Part shown: one piece after another, positions 16,476-26,200 of the stretch
How positions within the stretch are numbered: position 1 is the first letter of the stretch
How the letters are laid out: each line of letters begins with the position of its first letter
Assembly (NCBI GenBank): GCA_964387945.1
Contig: CAYLYX010000004.1
Location: 245,987 to 309,986 of the forward strand
DNA length: 64,000 nucleotides
Direction of reading: 5' to 3'
Origin: Parvicella sp964387945
GTDB lineage: Bacteria; Bacteroidota; Bacteroidia; Flavobacteriales_D; Parvicellaceae
Translations under genes and position numbers: made by a program
The notes under the pieces: model-generated
Databases searched by the model: none
Seen by the model: only the letters and a program-made list of their open reading frames with translations
What the model was told of the DNA's origin: nothing

Positions 16476-17087
16476 ATGAAGTTATTTGTGACGGGTATTG
16501 ACACAAACGTGGGAAAAACAGTGGTATCTGCGATTTTGGCTAACGCCTTAGGTTATGATTATTGGAAGCCCATTCAAAGTGGGGATCTGAGGAATAGCGA
16601 TACCAAAAAAGTTCGTAAGTGGATTAATCAAGACTTGACGTGTTTTCCGGAGGCTATCCGTTTGAAGCATCCCTTGTCGCCCCATGAAAGCGCAAGAATG
16701 GACAAGAAAAAAATCATACTGGAAAAGTTCTCAAGTCCCAAAGAAGATGATCTGATTATCGAAGGAGCTGGAGGGTTGATGGTGCCAATGAACGACAAAG
16801 GCGACTGTATGATTGATCTTATTAAACACCTGGAAGCAAAGGTCGTCTTGGTAAGTAAAAATTATCTAGGGTCCATCAACCATACGTTGATGTCTTGTCA
16901 TTTACTGGCGAGTTATGGTTTACAAAACCTTGGATTAATCATCAATGGTGAACCCAACAAAGCAAGTGAAGAAATTATCAGCAAGATATCCGGAGTGCCA
17001 ATTATCGGACACATTGACTGGACCAATCGATTTACCAAGAAATTCATAACGCATCAAGGCGAACAGTTTAAAGGAAAGTTAAAATGA
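16476..17087 (+). CDS. bioD: Dethiobiotin synthetase (BioD)
   Basis: The 203-residue P-loop enzyme begins MKLFVTGIDTNVGKTVVSA, with the BioD Walker A GIDTNVGKT at 7-15. It also has KPIQSGD and IIEGAGGLMVPM, all standard for BioD. It closes the ureido ring of dethiobiotin using CO2 and ATP. Its ATG follows the bioF stop directly and its stop overlaps the bioA start as ATGA. Confidence 0.95.
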   Translation: MKLFVTGIDTNVGKTVVSAILANALGYDYWKPIQSGDLRNSDTKKVRKWINQDLTCFPEAIRLKHPLSPHESARMDKKKIILEKFSSPKEDDLIIEGAGGLMVPMNDKGDCMIDLIKHLEAKVVLVSKNYLGSINHTLMSCHLLASYGLQNLGLIINGEPNKASEEIISKISGVPIIGHIDWTNRFTKKFITHQGEQFKGKLK

Positions 17088-18349
17088 GTGACTTAAAGCA
17101 ACGTGATAAAGAACTCATTTGGCACCCATTTAACCAAATGAAAGGAGCTGATATTTTGCCGATTGTTCGAGCCGAAGGCGTTTACCTTTACGATGAGGAA
17201 GACAATGAATATATTGATGCATTTAGCAGTTGGTGGGTGAATATTCATGGCCATTCGCATCCTTACTTGGCAGAAGCAATTGCCCGACAGGCCAGAGAGA
17301 TGGAACATGTAGCATTTGGTGGGTTTACACATCAACCGGCTGTGGAACTTTCTGAAAGGTTACTGAAACTTTTACCAAATTCATTTTCAAAAGTTTTCTT
17401 CTCAGATAACGGTTCTACGAGTACGGAAGTAGCGCTCAAAATGACCATGCAATACCACTACAACAAGAACCAGCAAAAGCCCATTTTTGTTGCGCTGGAG
17501 AACGGCTATCATGGAGATACGTTTGGGAGCATGTGTGTTACAGCAAGAGGAGGTTTTAATGAACCTTTTGAACAGTATATGTTTGATGTGGAGTATATCT
17601 CAGCGCCAACCACAGATAACGAAAAGGAAGTCTTAGCGAAGGTTTCGGAGTTGTGCGAATCGGGAAGAGTTGCTGGGTTTATTTTTGAACCTTTGGTGCA
17701 GGGAGCTGGTGGAATGTTAATGCACGATGCGAGTTCATTGTCGAAAGTGATTCAACTATTTCAAAAATCCGGAGCGCTGTGCATCGCAGATGAAGTCATG
17801 ACAGGACTCGGAAGAACGGGAAAAATGTTTGCCATTGAGCACTTGGATGTGGTTCCTGATATCATTTGCATCTCCAAAGGGATTACGGGAGGGTTTTTAC
17901 CACTCGGGCTAACGGTTGTTTCTGCTGAGGTTTACGATGCTTTTTACAGTGATGAGGCAAAACATACGTTTTTGCACGGTCATTCGTATACGGGGAATAC
18001 CATCGTTTGTGCTTCCGCAGTGGCAAACCTGCAATTGTTTGAACAAGAGAATACGCTTCAAAAAATAAAAAAATTAGAACAGTTGCTCCAATCCTTTAAA
18101 CAACCTTTTATTGGACATCCCAAGGTTCGTGATGTACGACAATTGGGCTGTATCGTGGCAATTGAACTTGAAACAGAAAGGGAGACATCTTATTTCAACA
18201 CGAAAGGAAAAGATGCTTATGCGTTCTTGCTCAAAAGGGGAGTGGTCATGCGTCCGTTGGGGAATGTAATGGTACTTATTCCTCCCTATTGCATTTCGCA
18301 AAACGATTTGGACAAAATTCAGGCAGCGTTATTGGCTTATCTGGAGTGA
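17084..18349 (+). CDS. bioA: Adenosylmethionine-8-amino-7-oxononanoate aminotransferase (BioA)
   Basis: The 421-residue class III aminotransferase has IWHPFNQMK near the start, SSWWVNIHGHSHP, SDNGSTSTEVALKM, CIADEVMTGLGRTG, and ISKGITGGFLPLG with the PLP lysine at 265. It makes 7,8-diaminopelargonate from KAPA, with S-adenosylmethionine as the usual amino donor. It is the last gene of the biotin operon, with a 4-base overlap with bioD. bioB, bioC and a bioH-like gene are not in the window. Confidence 0.95.
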   Translation: MSDLKQRDKELIWHPFNQMKGADILPIVRAEGVYLYDEEDNEYIDAFSSWWVNIHGHSHPYLAEAIARQAREMEHVAFGGFTHQPAVELSERLLKLLPNSFSKVFFSDNGSTSTEVALKMTMQYHYNKNQQKPIFVALENGYHGDTFGSMCVTARGGFNEPFEQYMFDVEYISAPTTDNEKEVLAKVSELCESGRVAGFIFEPLVQGAGGMLMHDASSLSKVIQLFQKSGALCIADEVMTGLGRTGKMFAIEHLDVVPDIICISKGITGGFLPLGLTVVSAEVYDAFYSDEAKHTFLHGHSYTGNTIVCASAVANLQLFEQENTLQKIKKLEQLLQSFKQPFIGHPKVRDVRQLGCIVAIELETERETSYFNTKGKDAYAFLLKRGVVMRPLGNVMVLIPPYCISQNDLDKIQAALLAYLE

Positions 18350-18355
18350 TTTTTC

Positions 18356-18676
18356 CTACGTATTATCATTTAACAAACGCTTTGCCTTAGTCCAATCGGG
18401 CAACCGATCCGATTTATAAGTATACACCTTTACCTCGCTCGCAATGTTGTTGACGTCTTTCATGGCTTTTTGATGAGCACCACTACGAGCAAACTTTTTC
18501 AACGCTTTTTCATCTGGCCAGAGCGAGACGGTGTAGTGTTTTGTCAATACTCCAGTTGTTCTATACTTCTTAGCATCCGACTCCTTAAGTTGAGCAATGA
18601 TGTTATAAACGTGCTTCAAGAAAGCAGGTAATTTAAACGGACTTTTTAACTTCAGATAGGTAACGGTAACGTACAT
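18356..18676 (-). CDS. Small dimeric alpha/beta-barrel protein (monooxygenase/DUF3291-like)
   Basis: The 106-residue protein looks like a ferredoxin-like alpha/beta-barrel of the ABM or DUF3291 type, judged from an initial beta strand (YVTVTYLKLK), TLSVW-like YTVSLWPDEKALKKFARSG and HQKAMKD. Such proteins are dimers with varied roles, including haem-independent oxygenation, and no substrate can be given. It lies 23 bases downstream of the GlxA-type regulator and is probably co-transcribed with it. Its end is 6 bases from the convergent bioA stop. Confidence 0.65.
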   Translation of the reverse strand: MYVTVTYLKLKSPFKLPAFLKHVYNIIAQLKESDAKKYRTTGVLTKHYTVSLWPDEKALKKFARSGAHQKAMKDVNNIASEVKVYTYKSDRLPDWTKAKRLLNDNT

Positions 18677-18699
18677 GATGAATGATTTACTTTTGAAAA

Positions 18700-19692
18700 T
18701 TAGACGGCAACTTCAAGTCGATTATATCTCGTTCGGTATTCACTGGGTGTGAGCCCGGTATGTTTTCTGAAAAGCTCTCTAAACGACTTCGTGTCGTTAT
18801 AGCCTACGTTGTACATGACTTCAGTTACATTGTCAGCAGAGGTTTCGAAACGCTTTTTGGCAGCCTCAATTTTTACACGTTGAATATATTCTAACGGTGT
18901 GTTTGCAGTCGCCTTCTTAAATCGTCTTACAAAATTTCTTCGGCTCAAGGCAAATTTAGATGCGATGTGATCTACGGTTAGTTTTTCGCCAAAGTTTTCT
19001 TCAATAAAAACTTGCGCTTCCCTGATGGGTTCATCATTGTGGTCTTTCTGACCATTAAAAATGATGAATTGCCCTTGATTATCTCGATCGATTTCGATTT
19101 CAAACATTTTGGAGCACCATACAGCAGTCTCGAATCCACAGTACTTTTCCACCAAGTATAGAATTAGATTGAGGAAAGAGTAGGCTCCACCGCTCGTATA
19201 GATACCTCCATCCTCGGTAATAATCTTGTCGGTCATTAGGTTGACATTCGGGAAGTTCGCTCTAAAAGCAGCTTCACCACTCCAATGAGTAGCGCAGGAT
19301 TTTCCGTCCAGCAATCCAGTTTCAGCCAATAAAAAAGCACCCAGACACAGACTAGCTACCTCTGTTTGATGTTCGTTATGCATTTTCCTAATCCACTCCA
19401 CAAAAGGACGGTTGTTCTCAATCTCAGTAGGCAGATCACCAATGATGGTTGTAACAATGATCAAGTCGGTACGTTCAATTTCATCAATGTGCTTGGTAGG
19501 GCGAACCGCAAAAGCATCTTCATATAAATTGGTTTCACCAGTTATACCTACCAATTCAATTTCAAACCTATCCGAGTCCCGTTGACCAGTCATTTTGAGA
19601 TACTCGTTTACCTGTCGGAAAATCTTATACGACCCAATAATACTACTCAAAACGGCATTTCCGTTGGGAACAATAATGCTAATGTGGTTCAT
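18700..19692 (-). CDS. GlxA-family transcriptional regulator (DJ-1/PfpI plus AraC HTH)
   Basis: The protein of about 330 residues has an N-terminal DJ-1/PfpI domain (about 1-190), including the nucleophile-elbow SLCLGAFLLAETGLLDG, and a C-terminal AraC-type double helix-turn-helix (about 225-325) ending in FRKHTGLTPSEYRTRY. GlxA-type proteins are DNA-binding regulators whose first domain probably senses a ligand. I chose ATG 19692 (MNHISIIVPNG). The TTG at 19710 overlaps a likely -7 box, so it is less likely. Confidence 0.9.
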   Translation of the reverse strand: MNHISIIVPNGNAVLSSIIGSYKIFRQVNEYLKMTGQRDSDRFEIELVGITGETNLYEDAFAVRPTKHIDEIERTDLIIVTTIIGDLPTEIENNRPFVEWIRKMHNEHQTEVASLCLGAFLLAETGLLDGKSCATHWSGEAAFRANFPNVNLMTDKIITEDGGIYTSGGAYSFLNLILYLVEKYCGFETAVWCSKMFEIEIDRDNQGQFIIFNGQKDHNDEPIREAQVFIEENFGEKLTVDHIASKFALSRRNFVRRFKKATANTPLEYIQRVKIEAAKKRFETSADNVTEVMYNVGYNDTKSFRELFRKHTGLTPSEYRTRYNRLEVAV

Positions 19693-19707
19693 GTTAGAAT
19701 GTTTTTT

Positions 19708-19736
19708 CAAAGATAGGTAAATGTCCTAAATGACCT
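19708..19736 (-). promoter_or_regulatory. Candidate promoter and tandem operator of the GlxA-type gene
   Basis: TATCTTTG on the minus strand (19715-19708) fits TANNTTTG. Immediately upstream are two head-to-tail 9-mers, AAATGTCCT (19719-19727) and AAATGACCT (19728-19736). Direct repeats are the usual kind of site for AraC-type proteins, so autoregulation is possible. Confidence 0.35.
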
Positions 19737-19813
19737 TATAGGTTGATGAAATTACAAGATAGAAAACAGTCGTTTGAATAAAATTGCCAAACACAAGTGG
19801 TCATAGGTCTGAC

Positions 19814-20611
19814 TTAATCTTCAGGATAGATAAATACATCATCGGCCTCCCCTTCTATTAAGGCGGTTCGTTTGCCAGCATACACAAAAATCACTTTTAC
19901 GGATGGAACTTTCTTTTTAAAAATCGTTCTTGGGTCAAGTAGAACGCTGCAGGAGCCTTCGCTAAAAGCTTTGTTTTTTAGATCTTTCCGATGACGAAGA
20001 GAGAATTGTTTTGAGAGCTGGTTACAAAATTCTGAATAGGTGAGAGGAGCAATAAATTCCTTCGTTTTTGTCGAGTCAAACCGATGTTTCGAACTTCCGC
20101 TGACAATCCCCCAATCACTCTCATTATTTGTTACCGAAGGTTTGTCATAGTAAAACTGGTAAACTCCTTTCAAATTCATTAAGAGCTGCGTATTAACGAC
20201 TGTCTTTAGCTGACTTGAGTGGAATTCAAGTTTTTTTGCAAAATATTTTACTGCTTTAGAAGCCTTGGTTTTATCCTTTTTATCATTTTGAAAACTACTT
20301 AAATAGCTGGTCTGAGTGTATGCAGATGCCATTTTGTAGAGATCCATATTGTGCTCTAGAGCGGGTCTGTGATATTTTTTTCTAAGCTTATTAATAGAGA
20401 AAAATAAGCAGGCATCTATTAACTTCTGGTTGATGTTCAAAAAATCGATTTCATCTTGAAGCTCGCTTAGTCCAAAGAACTCACTTTCTGTATAGTTCTC
20501 TAAATACTCGTTTTCTTCAATTTGGATGGTGTCCAATTTGTTCTTGAACTTCTTTCCTTGTGAGAAAACTTGAAGTACAATGAATGGTAATATGAAAGCG
20601 AAAAGTTTCAT
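19814..20611 (-). CDS. Exported protein with a possible degenerate CAP/SCP domain
   Basis: The 265-residue protein has a signal peptide cut before Gln (VFSQ). The segment SINKLRKKYHRPALEHNMDL followed by YKMASAYTQ (about 72-102) resembles the start of CAP/SCP domains (NxxRxxxxLxxLxWxxxLxxxA), and a later TKEFIAPLTYSEF-type region could be the rest of a diverged fold. The family's usual active-site His and Glu are not clear, so the assignment is tentative. It starts 2 bases after the LRR gene stop and is the last gene of the sigma-factor operon. Confidence 0.6.
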   Translation of the reverse strand: MKLFAFILPFIVLQVFSQGKKFKNKLDTIQIEENEYLENYTESEFFGLSELQDEIDFLNINQKLIDACLFFSINKLRKKYHRPALEHNMDLYKMASAYTQTSYLSSFQNDKKDKTKASKAVKYFAKKLEFHSSQLKTVVNTQLLMNLKGVYQFYYDKPSVTNNESDWGIVSGSSKHRFDSTKTKEFIAPLTYSEFCNQLSKQFSLRHRKDLKNKAFSEGSCSVLLDPRTIFKKKVPSVKVIFVYAGKRTALIEGEADDVFIYPED

Positions 20612-20613
20612 TG

Positions 20614-23118
20614 CTAATTCATCATGGATTGAATAGCTTCTTCAGTTAGGTCTTTAGCATCAAAGACTTCTACTACGGCTTCAATATTTTTCTTACTACT
20701 TATTTTGAGTTCCTCAAATTCGTGTTTAGGGATGAAAATAAAATCACCTCCCTTGAATGCGATCAGTCCAATTTCGTTATTTTTCTCAACGGTAATATTA
20801 GTAGGCTTGAATTGCATCGTTCCAACATCGGAGTAATCTAAAATTGTTACCTGTTCTGGTTTAAATGATTTTCCTTCACCGTCCTTGAATGTTAATGCTA
20901 ACGTCATAGGTTGCTCCATTCTAGGGATTCTGTCGCAGTTCCACATGCCCATTGAACTAATGATTACAGATCTTGTAGCGGCTTCATACTTGTGCTCGTT
21001 GTAGTAGTCTCTTACTTTTTGTTCGTATGCAGCAAGTTCTTGTTCATATTTTGCCAAGGCCTTTTCATACTTTGCAATCTCTTTTAGGTTACTTTTCGTA
21101 TTTCTCGAAATACTCTTTTTATACTTTTTCCAAAAATAGGCATACCTCTTTTGTTCCTTTTCGTAATTGTGACTTTGTCCATTTAGTGTTATGCTTAGTT
21201 GGATTAATGTATCTGGGTGGTAAAGAGAGAGGACAAAGCAGTCTTTTTTATCTTCTAGTTCAAGAGAGATGTCTACAATTGGTTTTGTACCATGATGATT
21301 GTTTTTGTGATGATAATAAGCTCTAAGGGTTTTGCTAATGTCTTTTGCGTTATCATTTGCATGCGTAGTGAATGTTTTTCCATCCTGTATAACAGATGGT
21401 AGCTTTACTTCGTATGAACCGTAGCCATCGTTTTCGGTGTAAATCCTGTAGTAAAACGTGCCTTTTGTCTTTTCCAAAGCAATTCCCATTTGTTGAGTAA
21501 AAATAGTAGGTTTGCGACCAACTTTGGAAAACGGTAGATCAAAAGCGTAGCTATTTGCCTGAAATGATTTGAAATCTGTGTTTAGAGGGGTGGAACCCTC
21601 AATTTGCCACTTTCCAGATGATTCTTCTAAATTATAAAGACTAAAACCGTCTTCTTCAGAGTTGGTAGCCAATGCCACTTCCACCTCTTTCCCAGCATCC
21701 AGAAAAACCTCTTCGCCATTGGCAGAAGCACTGATATCAAACATGCCCGCACTTTGGAAATAGGTTGATACATCGGCACTGTCATATTTCATGGGAATTC
21801 CCGATAAAAAGATTTCCAAAGGATCATCGTATTGAACGTACTCGATGGTAACGGGAGCGGTCACCTTGTTTCCGTTTTTGTCAACAAAAGCATCGGGTGG
21901 AATGTTGATTTTGGTTTCTTCAAAGGTCAAAGTATTCGGCTTGGAGGTATTGATCACCTTAGTGTTAACAGGTAGCGTGACTTGAGGTAAGGGAGGCTGA
22001 ATACTGGTTTTACCCTCTGCAATGACCGTTTCTTTCTCGGCTTTGGGGATGTTATTGCTCACCAAATTGCAATTGGGGAAGTTAGCTTGGATTCTCTGCC
22101 ATTCCTCCGGAGAGAAGTTATTTCCATAGAGCACAAGTTCGGTCAGGTTTGGAAAGTCTTCCTCCGAAAGCGGTAATGACGTAAGTTTATTGTGACTTAA
22201 ATCAAGCGATGTAATTTGAGAAATATGCTTTAGTTCTAATGGTATTTCTGCAATAGAATTGCTGATTCTCAATTTGGTCAATGATTCAATCTTTCCAAGT
22301 CTGTCAAAAATCTTTTCAAAAGCTGTCCCTTCACACGATTCAAAGGTTATTTCATCAAGTGTGGTGTTATGTTCAATGGATGCAGGAAGGTAACTCAAGG
22401 TGCTGTTGTCGATATCCCACTGGCGAGTGTTGACCAGTCCAAACTCTTCAGGAAGCGTATCGTTAACATAGCTCATGGAAACCGTTTGGAGTTGATCGAG
22501 GGTCTGAAGGTTCATGCAAACATTTTTCATGTCAAGACCTTTCATGCCGCTTAGATCGATGAATTTTAGTTTTTTACATTTCCAAACGCCAAAATCGAGT
22601 GAGGTGATTTCGTTATTTGCCAGGTTGAGGTATTCCAATTTTTTTAATTTTCCCAGATAGAAAGGGAGGTCAATCAAATGATTATTGCTAAGATCAAGCG
22701 ATTTCAGACTCTTGATTTTTCCAATTTTGAATGGAACATACACGAGATTGCATTCCGCAAGGTTGAGTGTTCTCAATTTGATACCTTGCAATTGTAACAA
22801 TGCCTGATCTAAATCGATGCTTTGATTGTTACTCAAGTCCAGATAGATCAGTTGGTTTAGATTCTGAATGAAATCGGGTAGTGTAGTGATGAAGTTATTC
22901 GCTAGCACCAACTTTTCAACCGATTGATGCTCTTGGAGTAATTCAGGAACGCTCTCCAATCCTTGATTGCTTAAATAAACCTTGGTAATGGCAGTACCTT
23001 CTTTGAGTTGTTCCACTGAAGTTGCTGTTGTGATTTCCTGCTTAGGTTCAACAGAACTGTTGGTTATTACCAAAGATGCGCCCACTAGGAGTGAGGAGAA
23101 AATGAGTAACGCTTTCAT
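20614..23118 (-). CDS. Exported leucine-rich-repeat protein with ZU5-like domain
   Basis: The protein of about 834 residues starts at ATG 23118 (a TTG two codons upstream is less likely) and has a signal peptide. About eleven LRRs cover residues 60-355, with LDLSNN and LNLANN cores and a C-terminal cap. A ZU5-like beta-domain follows (about 395-510: TKINIPPDAFVDKNG, then QSAGMFDIS). The last 300 residues hold a seven-residue YExxxxx repeat near 690-715 and an unassigned C-terminal region. A similar ZU5-like domain occurs in the anti-sigma protein encoded just upstream, so the two may share a partner or assembly. It is probably periplasmic or surface-exposed. No enzymatic motif is seen. Confidence 0.82.
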   Translation of the reverse strand: MKALLIFSSLLVGASLVITNSSVEPKQEITTATSVEQLKEGTAITKVYLSNQGLESVPELLQEHQSVEKLVLANNFITTLPDFIQNLNQLIYLDLSNNQSIDLDQALLQLQGIKLRTLNLAECNLVYVPFKIGKIKSLKSLDLSNNHLIDLPFYLGKLKKLEYLNLANNEITSLDFGVWKCKKLKFIDLSGMKGLDMKNVCMNLQTLDQLQTVSMSYVNDTLPEEFGLVNTRQWDIDNSTLSYLPASIEHNTTLDEITFESCEGTAFEKIFDRLGKIESLTKLRISNSIAEIPLELKHISQITSLDLSHNKLTSLPLSEEDFPNLTELVLYGNNFSPEEWQRIQANFPNCNLVSNNIPKAEKETVIAEGKTSIQPPLPQVTLPVNTKVINTSKPNTLTFEETKINIPPDAFVDKNGNKVTAPVTIEYVQYDDPLEIFLSGIPMKYDSADVSTYFQSAGMFDISASANGEEVFLDAGKEVEVALATNSEEDGFSLYNLEESSGKWQIEGSTPLNTDFKSFQANSYAFDLPFSKVGRKPTIFTQQMGIALEKTKGTFYYRIYTENDGYGSYEVKLPSVIQDGKTFTTHANDNAKDISKTLRAYYHHKNNHHGTKPIVDISLELEDKKDCFVLSLYHPDTLIQLSITLNGQSHNYEKEQKRYAYFWKKYKKSISRNTKSNLKEIAKYEKALAKYEQELAAYEQKVRDYYNEHKYEAATRSVIISSMGMWNCDRIPRMEQPMTLALTFKDGEGKSFKPEQVTILDYSDVGTMQFKPTNITVEKNNEIGLIAFKGGDFIFIPKHEFEELKISSKKNIEAVVEVFDAKDLTEEAIQSMMN

Positions 23119-23202
23119 AGTCAATTGGAGTTAGTTGATTAGCTAAAATTATAATACCCGAACGGAAATTAGTTACAGATTGTTGTTAAAAGGTGTTATT
23201 TC

Positions 23203-26200
23203 TCAGTCGAGTATAAAGTTGATGGGTTGTGTGTATCTAACCTTAACGGCTTCACCTTTGTTCTTGCCTGGTTTCCATTTAGGCATAGCATTAACGATTT
23301 TAATCGCTTCTGCATCCAATAAAGGGTGAACAGATTTTATGACGGTTGGATTGGTGATCTTTCCTTCTTCATCCACAACAAACTGAACATAGACTTTTCC
23401 TTGAACGTTATTTTCAATACACTCTTGCGGATATTCAATGTTTTGATTCAAAAAATCGTACATAGCACCCTGCCCGCCTGGGAACTCTGGCATTTCATCT
23501 ACAATTTCAAAAATACCATCTACATTTTGAAGGACGGGTGAGAGGGTTGAAGATTGAGAGCCGACATCGTCTTTCAAATCACTCACTTTCTTCGCTTCAA
23601 TCGGGAAGGCTACACCACAGGTGTTTACAACGGCTTCTAGTGATGCAATAAACGCTCTTTCTTTCTCCAATTTTTTCTTTTCCTGAATCACTTTTTCATT
23701 GGTCTTCGCGATTTCTTCTTTCAATGCTTCCTTCTTTTGCTTGATTTCCAATTGTTTTTGAATGAAAGCCTCTTGCTGCCTAATTTCATCGAGAAGTCGA
23801 TCTGCTCCGTCAAGTACTTTTAGTTTTTTCTTAAGTTCTTCTGCTGTGATATTATTCCATTCTAACGAAATATTGCTCGATTGATAAGGGTTGTAGAATT
23901 TTTCTGCATACTCCAAATGCCCCTGATCATTTCTAATACCAATCGCATAAGTCTTGGACATTTTTGTAGCATCTGGATGACTCTTTTTGGGGAACTTGGC
24001 TTTGGCGATTAAACCGGATAAGGTCAGTGGAATAACCGCCTTCAGTGTATTAAGGCATTGATAAATTCTACCGCCCGTTTTCTTTGCATCAATTGCAACT
24101 TCCTTGCTACCGTTGTTAATGCTCTTCAAGTACGCATCTATGTTCATCCAACCTGTATTATACCAAGTGGTAGAATAGGTTTTGGGAGCCGTTACTACAT
24201 TTTTCTTGGGTAACTTAATACTTGGAATTGTAGGTTTGAATTTCTTGATACTCGTTGCAGACACCATCTGATCGCTTGTAATTGCCGAGGAATTTGAGCT
24301 AGCTGAGTAAGATAAGTTATTGAACTCAGCTTTAAGTGCGTTCAACTCACTTTGATACTTTTTCAAATCTGCAGTTGACTTTTTTTGGTAAACCGCATCT
24401 GCTGCCTTTGCCGCATCATTGTATTCTTGTTTCTTTTTGGAGTAATAGGCAGACAATTGTTCCTGATAGATATTCGCATCCTTTACGTTCGTTAATTTTT
24501 CAGCAGCAAAATCGGTAAAAAATGTTTTGTCCTCTCCGCTTAACTTACCCGCTACCATTAGATCGACTTCCCAAAGGTTCTTTTCTAAGTTGTTGACGTA
24601 CAAGTCGAAGAGCTTTTGTGCATCTGGCATTTGGTGCAATACTTTTAACCGCTGCTCAAACTCTTTCGTAGACAAAAACGTATTTGCGAATTGCTTTGAT
24701 TTAATCGTTTGGATACTTTGAGGGGAGATGAAGCAGGAAGGTTCATTGGATAGTAATGTTTGCTCCGCGCTATCATCATCCAATGCACACAAAACTCTCT
24801 TGCCCCATTGCATTTCTGTTAGTTGAGTAGGGTCTGTAAACGGCATTATGGGGGTTATTGGGTTTGATCCTTTTTTGATTTTAAAATCATAGATGTAGGA
24901 ACTCTGTCTTCCATTGCAAGTCTTAAGTTGGTACAAACCGCTAATGACAAAAGGAAAATTAACATTCCCGTTTTTATCGGATACTGAACTAAAGACAGGA
25001 TAGTTCTCGATTCTTAAATCACAAGTCACATTTGGCAAGGGATTATAGTTGTTATCAATTAACTTTAAGCTAATGGATGCATTGGATTCTGCATCTTTGA
25101 ACTTAGGGTTGCTGTAGGCGTTCTCTAAGTCACATTTGGTGCAGTTGGAAAATGAAATGTTCGTTTCATTGATTTCAAAAGTTCTGACATTGATACTGCT
25201 GAATGGCATGTGTTTGGTTTTTCTGTCAAATGAAACTACACGATTGCCAAACTCTGGATTTTGGTCAGGTAGATATAATGAGAAGTTACTAGGTGTACTC
25301 TCTTTGAGGTCAACATTATTGAAGTAGGTGATTTGTTTTCCTTGACAAACTTTTATTTGAAATGCTCCAGATGGAAAGTCCTTTAAAAGTACTGAGCTTT
25401 CTGAATTCAAGGTTTCGGCAAAGTAACTTTTTCCAGAATTTAAAATTTCGAAAAAAGCATTTGAAACAGGCGTTTCGTTTTGATGTCTAATGTTGATAAC
25501 AAAATTGTTCTTAATGGTAGGCATAAGCTCTCCAGAGAAGTGATATACCTCATCAAACGTGTTGCAGGTCGCAGGCTTATTCAAAGATTTTGATGAAGCG
25601 TTAACCCCCAAACTATAATACAAACTATCCACCAACTCTTTATCTGCTTTTTGATAAGCCTTAAACGGCATACCAGCTTCCACGGCTTCTTCAAAACCTG
25701 TAGGAAGGAAGTCCAAAAGCTCAAAATCTACAATCGTCAGGTACTTTTCTAGCTCTTTTGGGTTGGTCCAGTTGATATTACCTTCGGCATCAACTTCTCC
25801 ATTCCACGCTTTCATATCGGGGTTGAATTCATCCGTAGGGATCTCCACATACAATGGACGATCAGGGTTGATGTTGACTTTCTTGCCATCTACAGTCGGT
25901 TGGACATAGATCATTCCTCCTGATTGAAGTGCTTGATCATCGTTCATGGTCGTGAGGTTATACGCTACCATGTCAGAAACTTTCAGGGCTTCAACCAGCT
26001 CTAGCTCAACTTCTTCAGTAATCAGCTGACCTTCATCGTCTACAAAAGCATCACGTGGAATGATGATCAAGGTTCCATCTTTTCCTTCTATGGTAGCTCC
26101 TTTCTTAGGATTGATCATTGTGATTTGTCGATCGGGTTCTACCCACGTTTTTACCCCTCCACATTCGGTATCTTCAGCATAAGAATAGTCTTTGGCTTGC

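Noticed and set aside
20614..20616. Separate promoter for the CAP-like gene
   Set aside because: It starts only 2 bases after the LRR stop, so it is better explained as part of the same transcript.
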